64,000 nt of DNA from Rhodobacter huangdaonensis (GTDB taxonomy: Bacteria > Pseudomonadota > Alphaproteobacteria > Rhodobacterales > Rhodobacteraceae). The notes under the pieces were generated by a model that saw only the letters and a program-made list of their open reading frames with translations, made no database searches and was not told the DNA's origin. Both the position numbers and the translations under genes were made by a program. Positions 46,658 to 54,433 of this stretch are shown one piece after another; positions within the stretch are counted from its first letter, which is position 1; each line of letters starts with the position of its first letter. The stretch is taken from the NCBI RefSeq assembly GCF_004022465.1, contig NZ_SAVA01000006.1, forward strand, positions 1 through 64,000, written 5' to 3'.

Positions 46658-46660
46658 GCT

Positions 46661-46705
46661 TCAAACGCTCCACCGGAGCGTTTGATCGGGGTGCATGGCA
46701 CCCCG
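46661..46705. terminator. double hairpin downstream of asd
   Basis: TCAAACGCTCC / GGAGCGTTTGA (11 pairs, loop ACC) at 46661-46685 is followed by CGGGGTGC / GCACCCCG (loop ATG) at 46687-46705. They lie nine bases past the asd stop on its 3' side. No long T run is present. Confidence 0.6.
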
Positions 46706-46713
46706 ACCGCGGC

Positions 46714-47736
46714 TCACCCCTTCTTCAGGCAGCGGTTGCCGAGGGTTTCGGCGATCTGCACCGCGTTCAGCGCCGCGCCCTTGCGCAGGTTGTCCGAGAC
46801 GCACCACAGGTTGATGCCGTTCTCGACCGTGCTGTCCTGACGGATGCGGGAGATGAAGGTGGCATAGTCGCCGACGCATTCCTTCGGCGTGATGTAGCCG
46901 CCGTTCTCGCGCTTGTCGATTACCATGACACCGGGCGCCTCGCGCAGGATGTCGCGCGCTTCGTCCTCGTCGAGGAATTCCTCGAACTCGATGTTCACCG
47001 CTTCCGAATGGCCGACGAAAACCGGCACGCGCACGCAGGTCGCGGTCAGCTTGATCTTCGGATCGACGATCTTCTTCGTCTCCGCGACCATCTTCCACTC
47101 TTCCTTGGTCGAGCCATCGTCGAGGAAGACGTCGATGTGCGGGATCACGTTGAAGGCGATCTCCTTGGTGAACTTCTTCGGCGGCACGTCCTTGGTCGGG
47201 TTGTAGACCGCCTTGGTCTGCTCCCACAGCTCGTCCATGCCTTCCTTGCCCGCGCCCGAGACCGACTGATAGGTCGCGACGACGACGCGCTTGATCTTGG
47301 CGCGGTCATGCAGCGGCTTCAGCGCGACGACGAGCTGCGCGGTCGAGCAGTTCGGGTTCGCGATGATGTTCTTGTTCTTGTACATCTCGACCGCTTCCGG
47401 GTTCACTTCCGGAACCACCAGCGGGATCGCCGGGTCGTAGCGGTAGAGCGACGAGTTATCGATCACGACGCAGCCCTGCGAGGCGGCGATCGGCGCATAC
47501 TTCTTCGTCGGCTCCGAGCCGATGGCGAAAAGCGCGATGTCGTAGCCCGTGAAGTCGAAGCCTTCGATGTCTTTGGTCTTCAGGGTTTTGTCGCCGTAGC
47601 TGACCTCAGTGCCAAGGCTCCGGCGCGAAGCCAGAGCGACAACCTCATCAGCAGGAAACTCGCGCTCGGCGAGAATGTTCAGCATTTCGCGGCCCACATT
47701 GCCCGTGGCGCCCGCGACGACGACTTTATAGCCCAT
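46714..47736 (-). CDS. asd: aspartate-semialdehyde dehydrogenase
   Basis: A 340-aa enzyme making aspartate semialdehyde for Lys, Met, Thr and diaminopimelate. NADP-binding MGYKVVVAGATGNVGREML, catalytic Cys130 in NPNCSTAQL, and the His region VRVPVFVGHSEAVNIEF are intact. It is the USG1/Asd type. It precedes (in transcription) tandem hairpins and follows the glycosyltransferase cluster by 69 bases on the same strand. Confidence 0.96.
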   Translation of the reverse strand: MGYKVVVAGATGNVGREMLNILAEREFPADEVVALASRRSLGTEVSYGDKTLKTKDIEGFDFTGYDIALFAIGSEPTKKYAPIAASQGCVVIDNSSLYRYDPAIPLVVPEVNPEAVEMYKNKNIIANPNCSTAQLVVALKPLHDRAKIKRVVVATYQSVSGAGKEGMDELWEQTKAVYNPTKDVPPKKFTKEIAFNVIPHIDVFLDDGSTKEEWKMVAETKKIVDPKIKLTATCVRVPVFVGHSEAVNIEFEEFLDEDEARDILREAPGVMVIDKRENGGYITPKECVGDYATFISRIRQDSTVENGINLWCVSDNLRKGAALNAVQIAETLGNRCLKKG

Positions 47737-47805
47737 CTTGGGACCTCCATGCTCAAAGCAGGCAGGCCATATCGGAAAAGCGCTGGCTTGGGAAGGGAAT
47801 TGCGC

Positions 47806-48423
47806 TCAAATCGCGCGGCTGATGCGCGAATCCCGCGCCATCAGAGCCGCGACAAATTGTGCCTCGGCGTCAAAGTCATGCGGCACCTGCTCGGCCGTGC
47901 GCCGGCCGGAAAGCGACAGCGAGGCGAAGAAGTCGAAGCCGAAGAGCGTCAGGCGCGACAGGTCCGAGCGTGCGAAAAGCTCGATCAGCATCGCCCCGGT
48001 CGTCGGCTGCGCGCCAAGCCGCGCCTTCAGCCCGGCGTAATCGGCGCGCGGATGCAGGTAAAACCCCGGGCTCGTCGCCGTCTGCCAGTCGAGCCGCTTG
48101 CGCTTGTGGCTCATCCACAGGTAGCGGCCGGGGTGCAGCCGGGCCCGATCGGCCGCGGGCAGCGCGGTCGCGAGCGCCAGCCAGTCGGTGCGGGTGCCGT
48201 GGCTTTGCGCCGCGGGCATCGGCGCGCGGTTGATCCGCACCACGAGGTCATGGCCGTCGATCGCCGCGCCGTGCTGCGTCCCGGCGAGCGAACGCGCATT
48301 GCCGACCAGCGCGACCGAGCGGCCGGCAAGCGCGGCCAGCAACGCGCCTTGCGGCACCGAGAGCGCGGCAAGCGGCGCCTCACGGCGCAGGGTGCGGGCG
48401 AGAAGGAAGCCGAGCCGGGTCAT
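47806..48423 (-). CDS. GT29-like sialyltransferase family protein
   Basis: A 205-aa protein without signal peptide. GRSVALVGNARSLAGTQHG and AIDGHDLVVRINRAP resemble the large sialyl motif of GT29, and QPTTGAMLIELF with LTLFGFDFFA the small motif; a final HDFDAEAQ may be the catalytic His region. GT29 enzymes transfer sialic acid from CMP-sialic acid, but bacterial relatives vary and the donor here is unknown. Its ATG overlaps the GT4 gene stop (ATGA). It probably modifies surface glycan. Confidence 0.7.
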   Translation of the reverse strand: MTRLGFLLARTLRREAPLAALSVPQGALLAALAGRSVALVGNARSLAGTQHGAAIDGHDLVVRINRAPMPAAQSHGTRTDWLALATALPAADRARLHPGRYLWMSHKRKRLDWQTATSPGFYLHPRADYAGLKARLGAQPTTGAMLIELFARSDLSRLTLFGFDFFASLSLSGRRTAEQVPHDFDAEAQFVAALMARDSRISRAI

Positions 48424-49457
48424 GCCAGCAGGTCGCGATAAAGCGCGACCAGCGCCGCCGCCTCGGTCTCGATGCGGAAGCGCGCCTCGACATGGGCGCG
48501 GGCGGCCTCGGCAGCCGCCGTGCGGCGGGTGGCATCGTCGAGGAAGGGCGCGCAGGCGGCGGCGAGCGCCGGGATGTCGCCCGGATCGACCAGCGCCCCG
48601 GTCTCGGGGGTGACGATCTCCTCGAAGGCGCCGACGCGGGTCGCCACCACCGGCACGCCGCAGGCCATCGCCTCGAGCGGGGTGAGGCCGAAGCCCTCCC
48701 AGCGCTGCGGCGCGACGTAGAGGTCCAGCACGCGATACCAGTCGGCCATCCGGTCGACGGTGACCTCGGGCGGGAAGAGGATGCGGTTTTCCAGCCCCGC
48801 CTCCTTCACCTTCGCCTTCAGCCCGTCGAGGAAGGCCCCCTGCCCCTCGGTCGCACGCCCCATCACCAGGGCGGTGACGCCGGGCCGGGTCGGCAGCAGC
48901 GACAGCATCGCGTCGACGAAGGCATCGGTGCCCTTCTGCGCGCGGATCCGGCCATAGCAGCCGACCAGCACCCCCTCGGGCAGGCCGAGCCGGGCGCGCA
49001 ACGCGGCGCGGCTGCGCGGCGGGGTGAACCCCTGGGTGTCGATGCCGTGCAAGATCACATGCGCCGGGCGCTCGAGATAGGCCGCGGTGCGCGACGAGGT
49101 GGCGACGACGTCGTCCATCTGCCCGATCAGCCATTTCGTATAGCCGGTGTGGCGGCGCTGGCTGGCCGAGGTGAAGAGGAGCTTCAGCTCCATCCCGAAG
49201 AGGCGCTTCAGCGCCAGCCCGAGGAGCATCTCGGTGTTGCGCCGCGCATGCCAGACCCGGCGCCGGCGCGGCAGCAGCGGCAGCCGCCAGACCGGCACAT
49301 GCGGCAGCGCAGCGGGCAGGCCGGGGCCGGTGGTGACGATGCCGATCATCCGCGCCTGCACCGGCACCAGCCGCGCGATGGTGGCGGTGACCCCCGACAG
49401 GCGGCGTTTCAGGTTCGGTGCGATGACCTCGATCGGGTCGGGAAGGGACGTCTTCAT
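48420..49457 (-). CDS. glycosyltransferase family 4 protein
   Basis: A 345-aa GT-B enzyme. GCYGRIRAQKGTDAFVDAML starts the donor-binding half, and EGFGLTPLEAMACGVPVVATRVGAFEEIV with GALVDPGDI contains the conserved ExxxxPxxEAxxxGxPV glycosyl-binding pattern. It resembles LpsB/LpcC-type LPS core mannosyltransferases of Rhizobiales; the sugar is not deducible. It overlaps the GT29-like gene by four bases and lies nine bases downstream of the MFS gene, forming a small glycan cluster. Confidence 0.85.
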   Translation of the reverse strand: MKTSLPDPIEVIAPNLKRRLSGVTATIARLVPVQARMIGIVTTGPGLPAALPHVPVWRLPLLPRRRRVWHARRNTEMLLGLALKRLFGMELKLLFTSASQRRHTGYTKWLIGQMDDVVATSSRTAAYLERPAHVILHGIDTQGFTPPRSRAALRARLGLPEGVLVGCYGRIRAQKGTDAFVDAMLSLLPTRPGVTALVMGRATEGQGAFLDGLKAKVKEAGLENRILFPPEVTVDRMADWYRVLDLYVAPQRWEGFGLTPLEAMACGVPVVATRVGAFEEIVTPETGALVDPGDIPALAAACAPFLDDATRRTAAAEAARAHVEARFRIETEAAALVALYRDLLA

Positions 49458-49466
49458 GCGGTCTTT

Positions 49467-50657
49467 CTAGTCCAGTGCCACGGGCTTGTCTGCCGCGAAG
49501 AGGTAGAAGGCAAGCGAGAGCACCAGCGGCACGAGGAAGAAGAGGAACAGCATGCCATAGGCGAAGGTCACGTCGCCCCCGGCCGAGGCCGCCCGGAAGA
49601 GTGGCGCGGTGCCGAATTGCGCCACCGCGATGCCGCCGATCGACAGCAGGTTCAGCACCGTCATGCCGCGGCCGACCAGATGCGCCGGGAAGAAGGCGCG
49701 GCCATGCGCCATCAGCACCGGGTAGGAACTGCCGAAGAAGCCCACCGCGGCCAGCGCCACGGCGCCGCCGACAAGCGACATCCCGGGCACCGCGACCAGC
49801 ACGGCGAGCGCCAGGCACAGGCACAGGTTGCCCACCAGCACCACCCGCTTGTGGCTGCCAAGAACCCGGTCGGCCGGGCCGTAGACGAAATTGCCGAGCA
49901 CCATGGCGAGGCTCATCGCCAGCGTGACATGGCCGATCGTCAGCGCGTCGGCACCATGCACCTCGCCCGCCCAAGGGCCTGCCCAGAGCCCGCGGATGCC
50001 GGCCGAGGCGGCGTTGTTGGTGAAGGCAAGCGGCAGGATCAGCAGGAAGCCCGGGTTGCGCAGCACGTCGAGAAGCGAGCCGCGGCGCGCGCCATGCCCC
50101 TCGGCCCGCGCCGGGTCGCGCGCGAAAAGCGCCAGCCCCGCCGCGACGACGAGCGTCGTGCCCATCAGCCCCCACATCACCGCGCGCCAGCCCCAGGCCT
50201 CGACCGCCGCCGCCATCGGCGCCGCGCCAAGGATGTTGCCCAGACTGCCGCCGCCCAGCAGCGCCGCGGCGAGGATCGAGAACAGCGCCGGGCGGAAGGC
50301 ATGGGCGACGACGTAATACCCCGCCATCAGCACCGGCGAGCAGCCAAAGCCCAGCAGCGCCATCGCCAGATGGATCTGCACCGGCCCCTGCGCCGTGGCG
50401 AAGAGCGCCGCGCCCCCGGCGCCGCCGAGGCCCAGCAGCAGCGCCGTCGTCATCCGCGGCCCGAAGCGGTCGAGCGCGCTGCCCACCGGAATCTGCATCG
50501 CCGCGAAGGCCGCGAACCAGAAGCCGAGCGCCAGCGCCAGCTCCTCGGCGCTGATCCCGAGCTCGGCATCCAGAACCGGCGTCAGCACCGCCAGAAACAC
50601 CCGGTAGAACTGGCTCAGAACATAGGCTGCCAGCAGGAAAACAATCGTCATGCGCAT
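49467..50657 (-). CDS. MFS transporter
   Basis: A 396-aa membrane protein with about twelve helices. The N-terminal half contains FAAMQIPVGSALDRFGPRMTT, the loop 2-3 motif GSxxDRFGPR of MFS, and the second half a related VYGPADRVLGSHKRVVLVGN. Substrate is unknown; a role in exporting or importing a building block for the neighbouring glycosyltransferases is speculative. GGGGAG is six bases upstream of the ATG at 50657. It diverges from the modE-like gene. Confidence 0.85.
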   Translation of the reverse strand: MRMTIVFLLAAYVLSQFYRVFLAVLTPVLDAELGISAEELALALGFWFAAFAAMQIPVGSALDRFGPRMTTALLLGLGGAGGAALFATAQGPVQIHLAMALLGFGCSPVLMAGYYVVAHAFRPALFSILAAALLGGGSLGNILGAAPMAAAVEAWGWRAVMWGLMGTTLVVAAGLALFARDPARAEGHGARRGSLLDVLRNPGFLLILPLAFTNNAASAGIRGLWAGPWAGEVHGADALTIGHVTLAMSLAMVLGNFVYGPADRVLGSHKRVVLVGNLCLCLALAVLVAVPGMSLVGGAVALAAVGFFGSSYPVLMAHGRAFFPAHLVGRGMTVLNLLSIGGIAVAQFGTAPLFRAASAGGDVTFAYGMLFLFFLVPLVLSLAFYLFAADKPVALD

Positions 50658-50762
50658 GGTTACTCCCCCTCGCGGGTCAAGCTGACCGAAGCGGCAGGGC
50701 GGCGCAAGAGGGCGGCTTGCCGGCGCTGGCCGAACGCGACAGGATGGGCACAGGAGGACCCG

Positions 50763-51146
50763 ATGGACCTGACACGCGCCACGCTGCGGCTTTATTACGG
50801 CAAGCTGGTCTTCGGGCCGGGCAAGGCCGATCTGCTGCAGGCGATCGCCGAGGAGGGCTCGATCTCGGCCGCCGGGCGGCGGATGGGGATGAGCTACAAG
50901 CGCGCCTGGAGCCTGGTCGAGGAGATGAACGACGCCTTCGCCGAACCGCTGGTGCTCAGCGCGCGCGGTGGCGCCCATGGCGGCGGGGCGCAGCTGACCA
51001 CAACGGGCCAGGCCGTGCTGACCGACTATCGCGCGCTTCTGGCGCGGCTGCTTGCGGGCGGCGCGGGCGAGATCGCGGCGATCGGCGCGCGGCTGCGCGA
51101 CGGCGCGGCAGAGGCAGCGGAAAGGGATATTCCCGACGGGAAATAA
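50763..51146 (+). CDS. ModE N-terminal-type winged-helix regulator
   Basis: A 127-aa protein equal to the DNA-binding half of ModE. The recognition segment is LLQAIAEEGSISAAGRRMGMSYKRAWSLVEEMNDAF, then the wing LVLSARGGAHGGGAQLT. It lacks the two Mop (molybdate-binding) domains of full ModE, so it may need a separate ligand-binding partner or be constitutive. It lies directly before modABC and a Mo-box-like palindrome. The family is recognised; the exact control mechanism is inferred. Confidence 0.82.
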   Translation: MDLTRATLRLYYGKLVFGPGKADLLQAIAEEGSISAAGRRMGMSYKRAWSLVEEMNDAFAEPLVLSARGGAHGGGAQLTTTGQAVLTDYRALLARLLAGGAGEIAAIGARLRDGAAEAAERDIPDGK

Positions 51147-51151
51147 CGCTT

Positions 51152-51193
51152 GCCGCCCGTGACGGGCGGCGGTTATGGTCGCGCAAACATAAC
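51152..51193 (+). promoter_or_regulatory. hairpin and Mo-box-like operator before modA
   Basis: A hairpin GCCGCCCG / CGGGCGGC (51152-51170) follows the modE-like stop. Then comes a palindrome GTTATG-N10-CATAAC (51172-51193) flanked by CG on both sides. It fits the general ModE target form (A/T-rich inverted halves about one helical turn apart, as in Rhodobacter Mo-boxes). It ends 17 bases before the modA ATG and would repress modABC when molybdate is abundant. Confidence 0.6.
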
Positions 51194-51210
51194 GCGACCC
51201 GGAGGTCCCC

Positions 51211-51951
51211 ATGCGTCTCGCATCCCTCGCCCTCGGCCTGCTTCTGGCCGGCGCGACCCCTGTTCTTGCCGCCGATCCGGTGATCTTTGCCGCCGCCTCG
51301 ATGAAGACCGCGCTCGACACGATCGCGGCCGACTTCTCCGCCGAGACCGGCACCAAGCCGGTGATCTCCTATGCCGGAAGTTCCGCGCTGGCGAAGCAGA
51401 TCGACGCCGGCGCGCCGGCCGACATGTTCATCTCGGCCTCGGTCGCCTGGATGGACGATGTCGAGAAGGCCGGCATGGTGCGGCCCGACAGCCGCAAGGA
51501 CCTGCTCGGCAACACGCTGGTGCTGATCTCGGACAGCGAGGCGCCGGTCGATCTGCCCAAGCTGCCCGAGGTGCTTGGCGATCACAAGCTCGCCATGGCG
51601 CTCGTCGATTCCGTGCCGGCGGGCCAGTACGGCAAGGCCGCGCTGACCTTCCTGGGGCTGTGGGACAAGATCGAACCGCAGGTGGCGCAGGCCGACAACG
51701 TGCGCGCGGCACTCGCCCTCGTCGCGACCGGCGAGGCGCCCTATGGCATCGTCTACAAGACCGACGCCGCGGCCGAACCGAAGGTGCATGTCGTCGCCAC
51801 CTTCCCCGAAGACAGCCACAAGCCGATCACCTACCCCGTCGCGCTGCTCAGGGATGGCCCCGCCCCCGCCGAGGCGAAGGCCTTCCTCGACTACCTCGGC
51901 ACGCCCAAGGCTGCCGCGGTCTTCGAGGCGCAGGGCTTCGAGGTGAAGTGA
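51211..51951 (+). CDS. modA: molybdate ABC transporter binding protein ModA
   Basis: A 246-aa periplasmic protein. Signal MRLASLALGLLLAGATPVLA, then FAAASMKTALDTIAADFSAE, SYAGSSALAKQIDAGAPADMFISAS and LVATGEAPYGIVYKTDA, the usual ligand-contact strands for molybdate/tungstate. It is followed five bases later by modB. It is the first gene after the Mo-box-like operator. Confidence 0.94.
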   Translation: MRLASLALGLLLAGATPVLAADPVIFAAASMKTALDTIAADFSAETGTKPVISYAGSSALAKQIDAGAPADMFISASVAWMDDVEKAGMVRPDSRKDLLGNTLVLISDSEAPVDLPKLPEVLGDHKLAMALVDSVPAGQYGKAALTFLGLWDKIEPQVAQADNVRAALALVATGEAPYGIVYKTDAAAEPKVHVVATFPEDSHKPITYPVALLRDGPAPAEAKAFLDYLGTPKAAAVFEAQGFEVK

Positions 51952-51955
51952 GCCG

Positions 51956-52651
51956 GTGAGCTTTCTCAGCCCGGAAGAATGGACGGCGGTTCTGCTGTCG
52001 CTCAAGGTCGCCACGGTCGCCGTGGCGGCCTCGCTGCCCTTCGGCATCGGCGTGGCACTGCTGCTCGCGCGCAGCCGACTGCCCGGGCTGTGGCTGCTCA
52101 ATGCGCTGGTGCATCTGCCGCTGATCCTGCCGCCAGTGGTGACGGGCTATGCGCTGCTGCTGAGTTTCGGCCGCAAGGGGCCGATCGGCGGCTTTCTCTA
52201 TGACGTCTTCGGCCTTGTCTTCGCCTTCCGCTGGACCGGCGCGGCGCTTGCGGCCGCGGTGATGGGCTTTCCGCTGATGGTGCGGGCGATCCGGCTGGCG
52301 CTCGAGGCGGTCGACCCGAAGCTCGAGCAGGCCGCGGCGACGCTCGGCGCCCCGCGGATCGCGGTCTTCGCCACCGTCACCCTGCCATTGATCCTGCCCG
52401 GGGTGCTGGCCGGCGCGATCCTCGCCTTCGCCAAGGCCATGGGCGAGTTCGGCGCCACCATCACCTTCGTGTCGAACATCCCGGGCCAGACCCAGACCCT
52501 GCCCTCGGCGATCTACTCGTTCCTGCAGATCCCGGGCGGCGAGCTGCAGGCGGCGCGGCTGGCCGGGGTCTCGGTCGTAGTGGCGCTTGCCGCGGTGCTG
52601 ATCTCGGAAGCGGTGGCGCGGCGCGTGGCGAAACGGATCGGGGGCGCGTGA
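51956..52651 (+). CDS. modB: molybdate ABC transporter permease ModB
   Basis: A 231-aa permease with five to six helices. The EAA-type cytoplasmic loop is AVDPKLEQAAATLGAPRIAVFATVTLPLILPG; GEFGATITFVSNIPGQTQTLPSAIYS follows, the ModB/CysT signature. Start codon is GTG (51956). The final bases TGATG overlap the modC start. Works with ModA and ModC. Confidence 0.94.
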   Translation: MSFLSPEEWTAVLLSLKVATVAVAASLPFGIGVALLLARSRLPGLWLLNALVHLPLILPPVVTGYALLLSFGRKGPIGGFLYDVFGLVFAFRWTGAALAAAVMGFPLMVRAIRLALEAVDPKLEQAAATLGAPRIAVFATVTLPLILPGVLAGAILAFAKAMGEFGATITFVSNIPGQTQTLPSAIYSFLQIPGGELQAARLAGVSVVVALAAVLISEAVARRVAKRIGGA

Positions 52652-53733
52652 TGCTCGAGGTGTCGCTCAGCCACGATTTCGGCAGTTTCGCCGTCGATGT
52701 CGCCTTCACTGCGCCCGCCGGCGTCACCGCGCTTTTCGGTGCCTCCGGCGCGGGCAAGACCACGGTCGTCAACGCCGTCGCGGGCCTCTTCCGCCCCGTC
52801 CGCGGGCGCGTCGTCGCGCAGGGCGAGGTGCTGCTCGATACCGAGCGCGGCATCGCCCTGCCCGCGCGCCGGCGCCGGGTCGGCTATGTCTTTCAGGAGC
52901 CGCGGCTATTCCCGCATCTTTCGGTGCGCTCGAACCTGCTCTACGGCGCCCGCTTCGCACCGACGACCGCCGCCGGGCCGGGCTTTGACCAGGTGATCGC
53001 GATGCTCGGCATCGGCGCGCTGCTCGAGCGCCGCCCCGGCGCGCTCTCTGGCGGCGAGAAGGCCCGCGTCTCGATCGGCCGCGCACTGCTGTCGAAGCCG
53101 CGGCTCTTGCTGATGGACGAGCCGCTCGCCGCCCTCGATGCGGCGCGGCGCGAGGAGATCCTGCCCTTCATCGAGCGGTTGCGCGATGCGGGGCTGCCGG
53201 TGCTCTACGTCAGCCATGCGATCGGCGAGGTGGCGCGGCTCGCCTCGACCGTGGTGCTGCTCGACGCCGGCCGGGTGCTTGCCGCCGGGCCGGCGGCCGA
53301 GGTGCTGTCGGACCCCGCGCTCGCCCCCCGCCTTGGCGGCACGCAGGCCGGCACGGTGCTGCCCGCCACGGTGGGCGAGACCGCGCCCGACGGGCTCGTT
53401 CGGCTCGAGACCGCCACCGGGCCGGTCTGGGTGGCCGAGGCCCCGGGCGCGCCCGGCACCCGGCTGCGGCTGCGGATCCACGCCTCGGACGTGATCCTCG
53501 CGCGCGACCGGCCCGAGGGGCTGTCGGCACTGAACATCCTGCCCGGCATCGTCGAGCGGATCGAGCCCGCGCCGGGCGGGCGCGCCTTCGTGCGGCTGCG
53601 GATGGGCGCGGATGCAATGCTTGCGCTGCTGACGCAACGCTCGGTCGCCGCGCTTGGCCTTGCCCCGGGCGTTGCCTGCCACGCGGTTCTGAAGACGGTG
53701 GCGGTCAGCCGCGACGATCTGGGTGCGGGCTGA
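52651..53733 (+). CDS. modC: molybdate ABC transporter ATP-binding protein ModC
   Basis: A 360-aa ABC ATPase. Walker A GASGAGKTTVV near residue 31, signature LSGGEKARVSIGRAL, Walker B LLLMDEPLAAL, switch His in VSHAIGE. The C-terminal 120 residues form a TOBE/Mop regulatory domain (LRIHASDVILARDRPEGLSALNILPG), where molybdate can bind. The start codon overlaps modB (TGATG). A GC-rich terminator follows 7 bases after the stop. Confidence 0.94.
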   Translation: MLEVSLSHDFGSFAVDVAFTAPAGVTALFGASGAGKTTVVNAVAGLFRPVRGRVVAQGEVLLDTERGIALPARRRRVGYVFQEPRLFPHLSVRSNLLYGARFAPTTAAGPGFDQVIAMLGIGALLERRPGALSGGEKARVSIGRALLSKPRLLLMDEPLAALDAARREEILPFIERLRDAGLPVLYVSHAIGEVARLASTVVLLDAGRVLAAGPAAEVLSDPALAPRLGGTQAGTVLPATVGETAPDGLVRLETATGPVWVAEAPGAPGTRLRLRIHASDVILARDRPEGLSALNILPGIVERIEPAPGGRAFVRLRMGADAMLALLTQRSVAALGLAPGVACHAVLKTVAVSRDDLGAG

Positions 53734-53740
53734 CATGAAA

Positions 53741-53770
53741 CGGGGCGCGGAGGCCTCCCCCCGCGCCCCG
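53741..53770. terminator. terminator between modC and the hsp20 gene
   Basis: CGGGGCGCGG (53741-53750) and CCGCGCCCCG (53761-53770) form a perfect ten-pair stem around AGGCCTCCCC. It lies between convergent genes and can serve both. Confidence 0.75.
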
Positions 53771-53793
53771 CTCCGTTCATCCGGTCACCGCGA

Positions 53794-54273
53794 TCAGGCG
53801 TTCAGCGGCTTCGCCTCGACCGTCTCGACGGGCTTCGCCTCGACCATCGTCGAGCCCGCAATCTCGATCCGGCGCGGCTTCAGCGCCTCGGGCACCTCGC
53901 GCACAAGGTCGATGTGCAACATGCCGTCGGCATGCGAGGCGCCGGTGACCTTCATGTGGTCGGCGAGCGCAAAGCGGCGCTCGAAGGCGCGGGTGGCGAT
54001 GCCGCGATGCAGGAAGGTGGTCTCGCCCGCCTCCTCGGTCTTGCGACCGGCGACGATCAGCGCGCCTTCGCGCAGCTCGACGCTCAGCTCGTCCGAGCCG
54101 AAGCCCGCGACGGCGACGGAGATGCGATAGGCATTCTCGTCGGTCTTCTCGATGTTATAGGGCGGGTAGGTCGGCTGCGCCACATCGGCGGCAAGCACCC
54201 GATCCATCATGTCGGCCACCCGGTCGAAGCCGACAGTGGCGCGGTAAAGCGGCGAAAAATCAAAGGTACGCAT
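53794..54273 (-). CDS. small heat-shock protein (IbpA/Hsp20 family)
   Basis: A 159-aa alpha-crystallin-type chaperone. MRTFDFSPLYRATVGFDRVADMMDRVL is the IbpA-like N-terminus, YPPYNIEKTDENAYRISVAVAGF opens the crystallin domain, and HRGIATRAFERRFALADHMKV closes it. A C-terminal IxI motif (RRIEI) anchors oligomers. It holds denatured proteins soluble during heat stress. An RpoH-type promoter and a ROSE-like leader precede it, so heat induction is expected at both transcription and translation. Confidence 0.93.
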   Translation of the reverse strand: MRTFDFSPLYRATVGFDRVADMMDRVLAADVAQPTYPPYNIEKTDENAYRISVAVAGFGSDELSVELREGALIVAGRKTEEAGETTFLHRGIATRAFERRFALADHMKVTGASHADGMLHIDLVREVPEALKPRRIEIAGSTMVEAKPVETVEAKPLNA

Positions 54274-54278
54274 GGAGT

Positions 54279-54360
54279 CATCCTCACTTGAGCGATGTCG
54301 TTGCGCCCGCCCCGACGGGGCCGGGCATGGGATTGCCGGGGCCCGTCATGGCACCCCGGT
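54279..54360 (-). ncRNA. ROSE-like RNA thermometer in the hsp20 5' UTR
   Basis: The predicted leader (54274-54360) can fold into three stems on the minus strand. The first pairs CCGGGG with CCCCGG. The second pairs GCCC-G-GCCCC with GGGGC-GGGC around GTC. The third is CATC-G-CTC / GAG-GATG with loop AAGT. In the last stem TCGCT, matching the ROSE consensus U(U/C)GCU, faces the ribosome site GAGGA with one bulged G. This architecture melts on heating in Rhizobiales. Prediction only. Confidence 0.65.
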
Positions 54361-54366
54361 GAGGAG

Positions 54367-54396
54367 AATCTGGGAAGGGGGATGGCGCGTTTCAAG
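54367..54396 (-). promoter_or_regulatory. RpoH-type promoter of the hsp20 gene
   Basis: On the minus strand CTTGAAA (54390-54396) is separated by 15 bases from CCCAGATT (54367-54374). It fits the sigma-32 consensus closely, and transcription would start near 54360, about 87 bases before the start codon, leaving the ROSE-like leader. Confidence 0.65.
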
Positions 54397-54433
54397 GGCC
54401 GCGCCCGGGGCCCGCCGGCAAAATCGGCCCCCC

